In this document: positions 9,301 to 18,310 of the stretch, one piece after another
How the letters are laid out: every line of letters begins with the position of its first letter
How positions within the stretch are numbered: the first letter of the stretch is position 1
Assembly (NCBI GenBank): GCA_944358385.1
Contig: CALVQW010000001.1
Location: forward strand, 156,345-220,344
DNA: 64,000 nt
DNA from: an uncultured Clostridia bacterium
Lineage (GTDB): Bacteria > Bacillota > Clostridia > Christensenellales > CAG-917
Direction: 5' to 3'
Made by a program: the position numbers and the translations under genes
The notes under the pieces: model-generated
Told to the model about the DNA's origin: nothing
Database searches by the model: none
Seen by the model: only the letters and a program-made list of their open reading frames with translations

Positions 9301-10497
9301 TCACTTGGCAGAGACGAGTGCCGCGGTCTCTCTTGCGATGGAAAGCTCCTCGTTTGTGGGCAGGACGAACACCTTGACGTAGCTTTCGGGATCGGACAGC
9401 ACGTGCAGCCCTTCCGCCCTCTTCTCGTTCTCCTCGAAGTCGAACACCACGCCGAGATATTCCATATCCTGCATGACCAGCCTGCGCATATAGGAGCTGT
9501 TCTCCCCTATGCCGCCCGTGAACACTATTGCGTCCACTCCGCCCAGCGCGGCTGCGAAAGAGCCGATGTACTTCTTGATGCGGTACGCCGCTGCTTCCAC
9601 CGCGAGAGCCGCCTTTTCGTTGCCCTCCGAGATGGCTTTTTCCAGCACGCGCATGTCGGAATCCAGCTCGCTGATGCCGAGCATACCGCACTTTTTGTTG
9701 AGGTACTGCACGGTCTCTTCGGGAGTCATGCCGAGTTTCGCGCGCAGAAATTCCACCGCTGCGGGATCGATGTCCCCGCTCCTCGTACCCATGATCAGCC
9801 CTTCCAAGGGGGTGAAGCCCATGGAAGTGTCGATGCACTTGCCGTCCTTCACCGCGGAAATGCTGGAACCGTTGCCCAGATGGCAGATGATGATGCGGCT
9901 GTGCTCCGCACCCAGATACTTCACCGCCTCCTCGCTCACGAACTTGTGGCTGGTGCCGTGGAAGCCGTATTTCCTGATCTTGTACTGCTGATAGACGGAG
10001 TACGGGATGCCGTACATGAATGCCTTGGGGGGCATGGTGCTGTGGAAGGTGGTGTCGAACACCGCCACCATGGGCACGTCGGGCATGACCTCGCGGCAGC
10101 TCTTGATGCAGGCGATGTTGCCGGGCATATGCAGAGGTCCGAGTTCCGCATTCTTCTCGCAGATGCGCACCACTTCGTCGTCGATGACCACGGAGGAATG
10201 GAAATCCTCTCCGCTGTGCAGCACGCGGTGACCGACCGCGCCTATCTCGCTCACGGACGAGATCGCGCCCGCTTCCTTGTCCGCAAGGGCTTGGAGGACG
10301 AGTTCGATCGCCTCCTTATGAGTGGGCATATCCTGCTCTTTTTTGAGGGATCTGCCGTCCGCGGTCTTTTGGGTGAGAGAGCCGCCCTTCATGCCTATGC
10401 GGTCGCACAGACCTTTCAGGAGCATGGTCTCGCTTGCTATGTCGATGAGCTGATATTTGAGGGAGGAACTCCCCGCATTGATGACGAGTATGTTCAT
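9301..10497 (-). CDS. ackA: Acetate kinase
   Basis: The 398-residue enzyme interconverts acetyl phosphate plus ADP with acetate plus ATP, the energy-yielding end of acetate fermentation. Family motifs are NAGSSSLKY (7-15), GHRVLHSGE, FDTTFHSTMP, CHLGNGSS and GTRSGDIDP. It follows pta with a 7-bp gap, so the two form an operon. A GC-rich hairpin without a clear U-tract lies downstream (about 9247-9262). Confidence 0.97.
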   Translation of the reverse strand: MNILVINAGSSSLKYQLIDIASETMLLKGLCDRIGMKGGSLTQKTADGRSLKKEQDMPTHKEAIELVLQALADKEAGAISSVSEIGAVGHRVLHSGEDFHSSVVIDDEVVRICEKNAELGPLHMPGNIACIKSCREVMPDVPMVAVFDTTFHSTMPPKAFMYGIPYSVYQQYKIRKYGFHGTSHKFVSEEAVKYLGAEHSRIIICHLGNGSSISAVKDGKCIDTSMGFTPLEGLIMGTRSGDIDPAAVEFLRAKLGMTPEETVQYLNKKCGMLGISELDSDMRVLEKAISEGNEKAALAVEAAAYRIKKYIGSFAAALGGVDAIVFTGGIGENSSYMRRLVMQDMEYLGVVFDFEENEKRAEGLHVLSDPESYVKVFVLPTNEELSIARETAALVSAK

Positions 10498-10504
10498 ATT
10501 CCCC

Positions 10505-11506
10505 TCACTTCACGGATTGCAGCGCGGTGATCGCCGCCACCGCAACGATGTCCTCGGCGACGCAGCCGCGGCTGAGGTCGTTGACGGGAAGCGCAAGCCC
10601 CTGCATGATGGGACCGACCGCCATGCAGTGACCGAAACGCTGTGCGAGCTTATATCCGATGTTGCCGGCGTCAAGATTCGGGAAAACAAGGACGTTAGCC
10701 CTGCCAGCCACACCGCTACCGGGAGCTTTGGTGCCGCCCACTTCCTCGACGATGGCGGCATCCAGCTGCAACTCGCCGTCCACGTCGATGTAGGGATGCG
10801 CCGCCTTGACGAGGGCGTATGCCTGACGCACCTTTTCCACGGATTCGTGCTGCGCGCTGCCCTTGGTGGAGAAGGAAAGCATTGCGATCTTAGGCTCCAC
10901 TTCCACGATCTGCTTCGCACTGAAATATGCCGCCTGAACGATGTCGGCAAGCTGCTCCACCGTGGGATAGGGGATGACCGCACAGTCCGCAAAGATGAAC
11001 GCGGGCGCGTGGGCGTACTCGAAATGTTCGGGCGGGATCATCACAAAGCAGCTGGACACGCTCTTGATGCCGGGAGCGGCTTTGATGACCTGGAACGCCG
11101 CGCGGGACACGTCAGCGGAGGAGAACACCGCGCCTCCGACCACGCCGTCCACATCTCCGCACTTCAATGCTGTGCAGGCGTAGAACATATTATTGCCCTT
11201 TATGGTGCGCAGGGCTACATCCTCCGTCATACCCTTTTCCTTGCGCAGCTCATAGAGCTTTTTTGCGTACTTTTCGACATACTTGTCATTCGCCGCGGGA
11301 TCGCGGAAAGTCACGCCGGAGAACTTATATTCGGGATATTTGGCTCTGATCTCCGCCTCGTTGCCGATGAGGACGATCTTGCCTATCTTTTCGCGGGTGA
11401 AGATCTCTGCGGCTTTGGCGACTCTGGGATCGTTGCCTTCCGCGAGAGCTATGGTCTTTTGCAGTTTGGCGGCTCTTTCGAGCAGGTGATCGAGAAATTC
11501 GGACAT
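10505..11506 (-). CDS. pta: Phosphate acetyltransferase
   Basis: The 333-residue enzyme converts acetyl-CoA and phosphate to acetyl phosphate, feeding acetate kinase. It starts [29 protein letters not shown] and has the conserved [13 protein letters not shown] segment near the C-terminus. The length is that of the short single-domain Pta, without the DRTGG regulatory region of enterobacterial Pta. It is the first gene of pta-ackA, transcribed divergently from tmcAL. Confidence 0.96.
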   Translation of the reverse strand: MSEFLDHLLERAAKLQKTIALAEGNDPRVAKAAEIFTREKIGKIVLIGNEAEIRAKYPEYKFSGVTFRDPAANDKYVEKYAKKLYELRKEKGMTEDVALRTIKGNNMFYACTALKCGDVDGVVGGAVFSSADVSRAAFQVIKAAPGIKSVSSCFVMIPPEHFEYAHAPAFIFADCAVIPYPTVEQLADIVQAAYFSAKQIVEVEPKIAMLSFSTKGSAQHESVEKVRQAYALVKAAHPYIDVDGELQLDAAIVEEVGGTKAPGSGVAGRANVLVFPNLDAGNIGYKLAQRFGHCMAVGPIMQGLALPVNDLSRGCVAEDIVAVAAITALQSVK

Positions 11507-11555
11507 AATTACCTCAATTAGCTTTATCTCATTGATTTCTTGTTTGATGAGTTAT

Positions 11556-11584
11556 ATTATAGAACCGACGCTTTAAAAAAGCAA
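11556..11584 (-). promoter_or_regulatory. Likely pta-ackA promoter
   Basis: TATAAT (11556-11561) and TTGCTT (11579-11584) on the minus strand with a 17-bp spacer, in the divergent pta/tmcAL intergenic region. The leader is about 40 nt. Confidence 0.65.
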
Positions 11585-11604
11585 GAAATCTAAGGAGCCA
11601 GTTT

Positions 11605-12720
11605 GTGAAAATCGCCGCCGTCATAGCCGAATATAATCCTCTGCACAACGGACACGTCAAACTTCTCAAAAAGGTGAAACGGGAAGTCAAGCCCGATGCC
11701 CTCGTCATCGTGATGAGCGGCTCTTTCACCGAGCGCGGCGACATCTGCGTGGCGGACAAATACACCCGCGCAGCCTGGGCGGTGGAGTGCGGGGCGGATC
11801 TGGTCATCGAGCTTCCCACCGTCTACACCCTCTCCCCCGCAAAGTCTTTTGCGGAAGGCGCGCTGAAAACGCTGTCCATGCTCGGAGAGTTCACCCTCTG
11901 TTTCGGCACGGAGACCAAGGAGCTTGAGGAGCTTTCCTATGTCGCGGAATTCATGCGCAGCGAGTCCAAGGATATGCGCAATATGCTGAGGGGCTATCTT
12001 TCGGAGGGATACTCCGTCGCCAAGTCCCGCACCATGGCACTCGATCTCATACACCCCGACTACGCCAACCTAGTCAAAGCTCCCAACAACATCCTCGCCG
12101 TGGAGTATCTCAAAGCAGGCTCGGCATACGGCGACAGAGTGCAGTATCACAGCGTGGAGAGAAAGCCGGACAACAACCGCACCATAGTCTCCTCCACCAA
12201 GATCCGCGCCATGATGCAGGAAGGCAGGGATTACTCCGCCTTCGTGCCCGAATGCGTGGTCATCCCCCACCCCACAGACACGGCGAAGTACGGCACGGTG
12301 TCCACCTATTCCATGCGCACCAAGACGGCGGCGGAACTCGCGGACATCGCCAACATCTCCGAGGGCATGGAGAACCGCATCTCCAAGACGGACTTCAACA
12401 CTTTTGAGGAATTCCTGCGGCTTACCACCAAAAGGTACACTCGCTCCACGATAAAGCGCATCGCCGCATCATCCACGGTGGGCATCACCAAGGATCTCGT
12501 CGCCCTCGCCCGCGAGAACAAGCCGTACACCACCGTGCTTGCCGCAAACGAGAGAAAGAAACAGAAGCTCTTTTCGCTGCTTGCCGCAGGGGACGGATAT
12601 TTCTACTTCAAGCCCTCGGACTGCCCTGCGGACTCCCCCGTCCGTCCCCTCGTGGACTTGGACGAGCGCGCCGCAAAAGTGCTGAGGTTGTGCCGCTCAG
12701 ACGACAAGACCGAGGTTTGA
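11605..12720 (+). CDS. tmcAL: tRNA(Met) cytidine acetate ligase TmcAL
   Basis: This 371-residue protein has the nucleotidyltransferase N-terminus MKIAAVIAEYNPLHNGHVKL, where HNGH is the HxGH-like ATP motif. A second nucleotide-binding motif, STKIRAMMQEG, lies mid-protein. It matches the YlbM/TmcAL family, which uses acetate and ATP to form N4-acetylcytidine at the wobble position of elongator tRNA-Met. The chosen start is the GTG at 11605 with AAGGAG 7 nt upstream. Its neighbour pta-ackA makes acetate, an appealing but unproven link. Confidence 0.92.
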   Translation: MKIAAVIAEYNPLHNGHVKLLKKVKREVKPDALVIVMSGSFTERGDICVADKYTRAAWAVECGADLVIELPTVYTLSPAKSFAEGALKTLSMLGEFTLCFGTETKELEELSYVAEFMRSESKDMRNMLRGYLSEGYSVAKSRTMALDLIHPDYANLVKAPNNILAVEYLKAGSAYGDRVQYHSVERKPDNNRTIVSSTKIRAMMQEGRDYSAFVPECVVIPHPTDTAKYGTVSTYSMRTKTAAELADIANISEGMENRISKTDFNTFEEFLRLTTKRYTRSTIKRIAASSTVGITKDLVALARENKPYTTVLAANERKKQKLFSLLAAGDGYFYFKPSDCPADSPVRPLVDLDERAAKVLRLCRSDDKTEV

Positions 12721-12786
12721 ACGGCACATATCGCAACATAAACCCCGCATTTTGATAAAAGTCGCATCGCCGATCAAGGAGGAGAC

Positions 12787-15192
12787 ATGAACATCGCAAA
12801 ACGCCTCACCCGCAAATTCTCTCTGTTCATCAATAAGATCACGGGAGGCACGGTGCAGAACGTCAACACCGGAGGCTCCTTCGGGGAAGCTTTCCCCGGC
12901 ATGAGCGAAGCGGCGCGCCGCGCCGCCGCCGACGGCAGCGTTCTCCTTCTCAACGACGGCACTCTCCCCCTCTCCCACTCCTGCAAGGTGGCACTCTTCG
13001 GCAGAGTGCAACTGGATTGGTTCTATGTCGGATACGGCTCGGGCGGGGACGTACGCGCCCCCTACCTCGTCTCTCCCGTGCAAGGGCTGAAAGCCGCGGG
13101 CGTGAGGCTTGACGAACATCTGCTCTCCCTCTACTCCGATTGGGCGCAGAAAAACCCCGTCGATCCCGGCTTTTGGGGACATTGGCCTCTTTCCCACCCC
13201 GAAATGCCCCTCTCCCACGAGGAGATAAAGGCAGCCGCGGGACGCGCGGATGTCGCCGTCGTGCTGATAGGCAGAGCGGCGGGCGAGGACAGAGACTGCA
13301 AAGCCGCACCCGGCAGCTACCTTCTCACCGCAGAGGAAGAAAGGCTGATAGCGGAAGTGAGCGGCGCATTCAAAAAGACGGTCGTGGTAATGAACATCGG
13401 CTCGCCCATGGACCTCGCCTGGTGCGAGAAGTATCCCGTCTCCGCCCTTCTCATCGTCTGGCAGGGCGGCATGGAGAGCGGTAACGCGCTCGCAGACGTA
13501 CTCACGGGAAAGCGCGAGCCGGGCGGCAGGCTCACGGACACGGTGGCGCGCCGCTATGCGGACTACCCTTCTTCCTCCTCTTTCGGCGGCAAAGATGTCA
13601 GCGAATACAACGAGGACATCTATGTGGGCTACCGCTACTTCGAGACTTTCGCACCCGAAAAGGTACTTTTCCCCTTCGGCGCGGGAGAAGGATACACCCG
13701 CTTCGAAAGGACGGATGCCCTCATTGAACGGGATGGCGATGATGTGACGGTCCGCGTGCGCGTGCGCAATGTAGGCGAACGCGAGGGACGGGAGGTCGTA
13801 CAACTCTATCTCTCCGCTCCCGCGACCGAACTCCCCCGTCCCGCACGCGAACTCGCGGCATTCCTCAAAACGCCCCTCATCCCCGCAGGCGGCGAGGAGA
13901 CCGCATCCCTCACCTTCTCCCTCTCCGATCACGCCGCATTCAACGACGTCACTACGGAATGGGTGACGGAAAAGGGGGAATACAAGCTCTATCTCGGAGG
14001 CAGTGTGCGGGAGGCGGGATACATCGGCAGTGTCACGCGCGAGGAGCGCACCGCCGTCGCAGTCAAGTCCGCAGCCGCCCCCGTCTCCGCGTTTTTGAGG
14101 ATGACGGCAAAGGACGGCAAACCCGCCTTCGAGCAAGCCCCTCTCTCCCGCGTCGATCTAAGGGCGCGCATCGCAAGCGCGATCCCGGACGAAACTCCCG
14201 CCCCTTCCGGAAAGGTCACATTCGAGGATGTCCGGGCGAAGAAACACACCGCAGAGGAACTCGCCGCCACTCTCTCCGTTGAGGAGCTGGAAGCCATTTC
14301 CCGCGGCGACTACACGATGAACAGCCCGCTGGGCGCGCTGGGCAACGCGGGCGCGCTGGGCGGCGTGACGGAAAGCCTGCGCGCAAAGGGCATCCCTGCC
14401 GCGACCACCACGGACGGACCTTCCGGGATAAGACTTGCGGAAAGCTGCTCACTCCTCCCCTCCGGCATATCTCTCGCATCCTCTTGGGACACCGATGGCG
14501 TGCGCGCTCTCACCTCTCTGCTCGGCGCGGAAATGCGAGCGAAAGGCTCGGATATACTCCTTGCTCCCGGCATGAACATCCACCGCGATCCTCTCGGCGG
14601 CAGGAATTTCGAGTATTTCTCGGAAGATCCCGTCCTCACGGGGAAGGTGGCGGCGGCGTATATATCCGGAGTGCAGTCGCAGGGCGTCTCGGCGTGTCCC
14701 AAACACTTTGCGTGCAACAATCAGGAATACAACCGCACCCACAACGATTCCCGCCTTTCCGAACGCGCACTGAGAGAGATCTACCTCAAAGCTTTCGGCA
14801 TCGCGGTGCGGGAGGGAAAACCCCTCAACATCATGACTTCCTACAACAAGATCAACGGCGTATGGGGACACTACAACTACGACCTCGTCACCACCGTGCT
14901 GCGCGGAGAATGGGGATACGACGGGTGCGTGATGACGGATTGGTGGATGCGCCGCTCCGAAAGCCCGGAATTCCCCGCCGTCCGCGACAACGGCTATCGC
15001 GTGCGTGCGCAGGTGGACGTGTTGATGCCGGGCGGCAAACGCACGGGAAAGCGCAAACCCGACGGCACTTTGACCGGATCGATGGGCAAAGAAGGCGGCA
15101 TGACGCGGGGCGAGATGCAACGCACCGCAGCCAACGTGATAAGGATGCTAGCGCGCCTCTCCGCTCTCCCACACGACAAAAAGCAAGGTTGA
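12787..15192 (+). CDS. Family 3 beta-glycosidase with permuted domain order
   Basis: This 801-residue protein is a GH3 enzyme, probably a beta-glucosidase or related exo-glycosidase. The domains are circularly rearranged. The (alpha/beta)6 domain comes first (about 30-280, with VAVVLIGRAAGEDRD and GGRLTDT), then a fibronectin III-like domain (about 310-400), then the TIM barrel (about 500-790) with the nucleophile Asp in VMTDWW at about residue 718. This order is known for some rumen clostridial GH3 enzymes. There is no signal peptide, so it likely hydrolyses imported oligosaccharides. The start at 12787 has AAGGAGG. A strong terminator follows. Confidence 0.9.
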   Translation: MNIAKRLTRKFSLFINKITGGTVQNVNTGGSFGEAFPGMSEAARRAAADGSVLLLNDGTLPLSHSCKVALFGRVQLDWFYVGYGSGGDVRAPYLVSPVQGLKAAGVRLDEHLLSLYSDWAQKNPVDPGFWGHWPLSHPEMPLSHEEIKAAAGRADVAVVLIGRAAGEDRDCKAAPGSYLLTAEEERLIAEVSGAFKKTVVVMNIGSPMDLAWCEKYPVSALLIVWQGGMESGNALADVLTGKREPGGRLTDTVARRYADYPSSSSFGGKDVSEYNEDIYVGYRYFETFAPEKVLFPFGAGEGYTRFERTDALIERDGDDVTVRVRVRNVGEREGREVVQLYLSAPATELPRPARELAAFLKTPLIPAGGEETASLTFSLSDHAAFNDVTTEWVTEKGEYKLYLGGSVREAGYIGSVTREERTAVAVKSAAAPVSAFLRMTAKDGKPAFEQAPLSRVDLRARIASAIPDETPAPSGKVTFEDVRAKKHTAEELAATLSVEELEAISRGDYTMNSPLGALGNAGALGGVTESLRAKGIPAATTTDGPSGIRLAESCSLLPSGISLASSWDTDGVRALTSLLGAEMRAKGSDILLAPGMNIHRDPLGGRNFEYFSEDPVLTGKVAAAYISGVQSQGVSACPKHFACNNQEYNRTHNDSRLSERALREIYLKAFGIAVREGKPLNIMTSYNKINGVWGHYNYDLVTTVLRGEWGYDGCVMTDWWMRRSESPEFPAVRDNGYRVRAQVDVLMPGGKRTGKRKPDGTLTGSMGKEGGMTRGEMQRTAANVIRMLARLSALPHDKKQG

Positions 15193-15212
15193 ACGACGGA
15201 AACGACACCATA

Positions 15213-15244
15213 AACCCCGCCGATTGCCAAAACGGCGGGGTTTT
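15213..15244 (+). terminator. Terminator after the GH3 gene
   Basis: Stem AACCCCGCCG / CGGCGGGGTT (15213-15222 with 15233-15242), followed by TTTTGCTTT, 20 bp after the stop codon. Confidence 0.88.
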
Positions 15245-15469
15245 GCTTTACTGCGATTTTGAACGGAAGATCCGTAAACACCGTCCTCTATCCTCAACGC
15301 ACTTACAACGCGCCGCAGGGCGTCCTTTCTCCGCAAAAAGGAACGCACTCAAAAGTCTTTGCCCCGCAAACAAAAACGCGCGCTTTCGGGACACACGCTT
15401 TTTATCGGACTTCCCCACACTTCTTTCACGCTCGCATTCTACATCCCGACATCCGGCATAAAGTTTATC

Positions 15470-16438
15470 GTGAAGAAAAGGCTGCCTAAAAACACCCTCC
15501 CCGCACTTGCCGTCGGCTTGTTCATGGTGCTGCTCGTCCTGCGCCCGTCCTACTTTCTGGACTCCGCCTCGCGGGGACTCCTGCTCTTTGCCACATCCGT
15601 GCTGCCCGCTGTGTTCCCCTTCTTCTTCTGCTCCTCTCTGCTCACCGCTCTCGGCGGTGCGAACGCGCTCTCCCGCCTCGGCGCAAAACCCGTCCGCGCT
15701 CTGTTCAACTCCCCGCCCGTGGGCGCATACGTCCTCACCCTCTCCATGCTCAGCGGCTATCCCATAGGCGCGGCGACGACGGCGGATCTCTACCTCAGGG
15801 GCGCGATCGACTCCGACGACGCCAAAAGGATATGCGCCTTCACTTCGACATCCGGTCCCATCTTCATCCTGGGGACGGTGGGGAGCGCGGTGTTCGGCTC
15901 CCCCGTTTGCGGCGCGGTGATCCTTGCCGCGCACTATGCCGCAGCCGTCACGACGGGGATAGTGTTCAGAGGAAGGCGCAAGCCCTCACCGCCCCGCATA
16001 CTGCCCCCTCCCGCAGACCACGACGGGATACTCGCGGGCTGCATCTCCTCCGCCGCGCTTTCCATGCTCGCGGTGGGCGGCTATATCGTGATAAGCAATA
16101 TGTTGGTGGACGCGCTCTCCCTTGCGGGGCTTGGCAAGCTGCTCTCTTCGATCCCGTCACGGGAAGCGGCGGAGTGTCTCAACGCCCTCATCGCGGGCGC
16201 GGTTGAGATGACTAGGGGAAGCATGGCGGCAGCCGACATCCCGGATCAGGCTCTCGCCGTGGCACTCGCCGCCGCGATAGTCTCCTTCGGCGGGCTTTCC
16301 GTGCTGCTGCAAAGTCACGTATTCCTTTCAAGATGCGGAGTGAGGTTCTCCTCTCTCCTTGCTAGGAAAGCCGTGCAATGCGCCGCCGCTTTCATCTATG
16401 CCTATACTCTTTCACAAATTATTTTCACCAATTTATGA
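15470..16438 (+). CDS. ylbJ: Sporulation integral membrane protein YlbJ-like
   Basis: The product of about 323 residues is highly hydrophobic with eight or more membrane segments and carries LSMLSGYPIGAATTADLY, the SGYPxGA signature of YlbJ/nucleoside-recognition membrane proteins. YlbJ is needed for spore cortex formation in Bacillus and is expressed in the mother cell. The GTG at 15470 fits the family start; no ribosome binding site is visible. CATAAAGT (15457-15464), just upstream, resembles the sigma-E -10 box CATANANT and ends 5 nt before the GTG, so the mRNA may be leaderless. A start further upstream in the open frame cannot be excluded. Confidence 0.8.
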   Translation: MKKRLPKNTLPALAVGLFMVLLVLRPSYFLDSASRGLLLFATSVLPAVFPFFFCSSLLTALGGANALSRLGAKPVRALFNSPPVGAYVLTLSMLSGYPIGAATTADLYLRGAIDSDDAKRICAFTSTSGPIFILGTVGSAVFGSPVCGAVILAAHYAAAVTTGIVFRGRRKPSPPRILPPPADHDGILAGCISSAALSMLAVGGYIVISNMLVDALSLAGLGKLLSSIPSREAAECLNALIAGAVEMTRGSMAAADIPDQALAVALAAAIVSFGGLSVLLQSHVFLSRCGVRFSSLLARKAVQCAAAFIYAYTLSQIIFTNL

Positions 16439-16515
16439 CATAATTCATTGACTATCGCTCGGTCGACAAAATATGCTTTCCGTAAAAGATATTTTTTGCT
16501 TTCACGGAGGAAATT

Positions 16516-17010
16516 ATGACCGAAAACCGATGCAACACTGTGCTTGTTGCTTTCTGTGCTGTACCCAAAATCATGCAAGAATACGACGCGGCGTTCAAAT
16601 CCCGCCTGCAAAGCAGTTTTATGAGCGCGCATTTGCGCAGGGGCGTCCCGACACAAAAACTTATGGAAGAAATGTTGGAAATAAACCGTAAAAAAGCCCT
16701 GCTCCTCATTTTGCAAGACACCGTCCGCGCCGCTTTAAGCTCTCTCCCGTCCGCTCTTTCGGACATCCTGTTGCTCAGATTCTCCAAAGGCAAAACATTT
16801 CAGGAGATAGCCCTCATACAAGACATCACCATCCGCACCGCATTCCGCCGCTTCGATAAAGCCCGCGACGACTTCGCCGCCGAGCTGGACCGCCGAGGAC
16901 TTGACGAAAAGACTTTCGCCGAGACCTACCTCTCCGATCCCGCCGTCTCCGCCGTCTGCGCCCGCCTCTCCGACGGCGAGTACTTCACGGCAAAAAGCGT
17001 GGGAGAGTGA
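16516..17010 (+). CDS. Sigma-70 region 4-like helix-turn-helix protein
   Basis: This 164-residue protein is not recognised as a named family. Residues about 78-115 (LPSALSDILLLRFSKGKTFQ followed by EIA) look like the region 4 helix-turn-helix of sigma factors, and the N-terminal half is helical and charged. It could be a phage-type late regulator or a sigma-like accessory factor. The start has GGAGGAAATT before ATG. It stands alone between ylbJ and a long repeat-bearing intergenic region. Confidence 0.55.
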   Translation: MTENRCNTVLVAFCAVPKIMQEYDAAFKSRLQSSFMSAHLRRGVPTQKLMEEMLEINRKKALLLILQDTVRAALSSLPSALSDILLLRFSKGKTFQEIALIQDITIRTAFRRFDKARDDFAAELDRRGLDEKTFAETYLSDPAVSAVCARLSDGEYFTAKSVGE

Positions 17011-17034
17011 CCGCTCTCCCGAAGTATGCACGAT

Positions 17035-17220
17035 TAATGTACACCTTGATAGCGCGTATTTGAGCACGACGCACACTCATTCGGAGACGTTCTAACGTAC
17101 ACTTAGTGCGGACATATTTGAGTACGATGTCCCTTTTTCGGAGACGGAATCGGAGCCGCAGGGCGGCGACTATCTGAGTGCCGAGCGCAGACGTACACCT
17201 AAATAGTGGTAGCACTCGTG
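17035..17220. repeat. Degenerate tandem repeat, unit about 57 bp
   Basis: Two adjacent units begin GTACACCTTGATAGCG (17039) and GTACACTTAGTGCG (17096). Each continues with TTTGAG-ACGA, then CAC/CCC and TTCGGAGACG. A third, shorter start (GTACACC) lies near 17193. The same word order occurs at 2317-2395. No protein-coding signal is seen in this stretch. Confidence 0.5.
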
Positions 17221-17359
17221 CGCGAGTGCCGAATTCCTCCTCCCGTGCCGGGTATTCAGTGGGTGCAGTCATCCGCTTAGTTATGTGAGTGCGAGATATT
17301 AAATCTTGTAGAGATGTACAGTCAGTCCCGCAAGATGCGAGGAGCGAACTCTAATCGGC

Positions 17360-17409
17360 ACGGGGGAGGAAAGCCCGAAGGGAAGGAGGGGGTTTGTACC
17401 TCCCCCGCG
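17360..17409. other. Strong stem-loop in a gene-free region
   Basis: CGGGGGAGG (17360-17368) pairs perfectly with CCTCCCCCG (17401-17409), enclosing a purine-rich loop containing GCCCGAAGGG. It resembles no RNA family I can name with confidence. The rest of 17221-17440 shows nothing recognisable. Confidence 0.4.
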
Positions 17410-17440
17410 AGACGTACAACCTGTTTGTAGTAGGCTTTAA

Positions 17441-17473
17441 AGCAAAACCCCTGTCAAACGACAGGGGCTTTGA
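17441..17473 (-). terminator. Terminator downstream of the 17503-18300 gene
   Basis: Stem of CCCCTGTC and GACAGGGG with flanking A/T pairs around 17446-17469. Read on the minus strand it ends in GGGGTTTTGCTTT. Confidence 0.85.
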
Positions 17474-17502
17474 CAAAGCAGGTCGCTAAATGACGCCGTC
17501 AG

Positions 17503-18300
17503 TCAGTGGAATTTTTTCATGTAGTAAGCATAATGCGCAAACACTATCCCCGCATCCTCAAGCTCCTTGTTCCAGCGTTTCACCCATTCCAGGGTGTAGT
17601 AGCCGGGGTACTCGTTGTAGCGGAGGGCTTCGATGGCTTCCTTGACAGGGACGTCGCCGTAGCCCATCATGCGGTAGGAGACTTTGCCCTTTTCGATGAC
17701 GCTGTCCTTCAGATGGACGTATTTGATCTTGCCGCCGAGGTTGGCGATGGTCTGCGCGATGCTCTCGTCGTTGAAACGGTAGGGATGATGCACGTCCCAA
17801 AGCGCGCCGCTGCCCTCGCCCACTTCGTCGAGGAAACGCGCGAGCAACGCGGTATCCACGAAGATGCCGTTGGTCTCGATGAGGGGGGTGACGCCGCTGC
17901 TCTTGGCGTAGCGGACGACTTCCTCATATTGCGTCTTGCAAAGGTCGATGTCGCCGCCGTCGAAGTAGGGCTTATCGGTGGACATGACGCGCACGAACTC
18001 CGCGCCCACTTTTGCAGCGAGGTCGATGTATGCCTTAGCCTCATCCACGCTCTTGCCTTTGGCGGAATGATCCGCGAGAGCCGCGCCCGACGTGAGCATG
18101 GCGATCTTTATGCCCGTGCGGTCCAAAAGCTCCTTGGTGCGGGCGTAGTCCTCTGTGAGTTCCTTCATAGCGGGGGCATAGATCTCTCCCCCGATGCCTC
18201 TGATCTCTATTGCGGAATAACCCAGATCCTTAGCGGCGGAAACGATGTCGCCGAATCTCCAATCCGGGCAGCCAATGGTGGAAAAGCACAGTTTCATCAT
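17503..18300 (-). CDS. Sugar phosphate isomerase/epimerase (AP endonuclease 2-like TIM barrel)
   Basis: The 265-residue protein belongs to the xylose isomerase-like TIM barrel superfamily. Visible features are the N-terminal KLCFSTIGCPDW, the metal-ligand region around LIETNGIF, the WDVHHPYRF motif and IKYVHLKDS. These enzymes isomerise or epimerise sugars and polyols; the substrate cannot be read from the sequence. The first ATG of a MetMet pair (18300) has AAGGAGG at good distance. It lies 11 bp after the acyl-CoA synthetase gene, so the two are probably cotranscribed. Confidence 0.85.
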   Translation of the reverse strand: MMKLCFSTIGCPDWRFGDIVSAAKDLGYSAIEIRGIGGEIYAPAMKELTEDYARTKELLDRTGIKIAMLTSGAALADHSAKGKSVDEAKAYIDLAAKVGAEFVRVMSTDKPYFDGGDIDLCKTQYEEVVRYAKSSGVTPLIETNGIFVDTALLARFLDEVGEGSGALWDVHHPYRFNDESIAQTIANLGGKIKYVHLKDSVIEKGKVSYRMMGYGDVPVKEAIEALRYNEYPGYYTLEWVKRWNKELEDAGIVFAHYAYYMKKFH

Positions 18301-18310
18301 GAGAGCCTCC

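Noticed and set aside
17340..17440. Possible RNase P RNA (GAGGAAAG and CCCGAAGGG words)
   Set aside because: The conserved P4 strands and the expected 350-400 nt length are missing; only two short words match.
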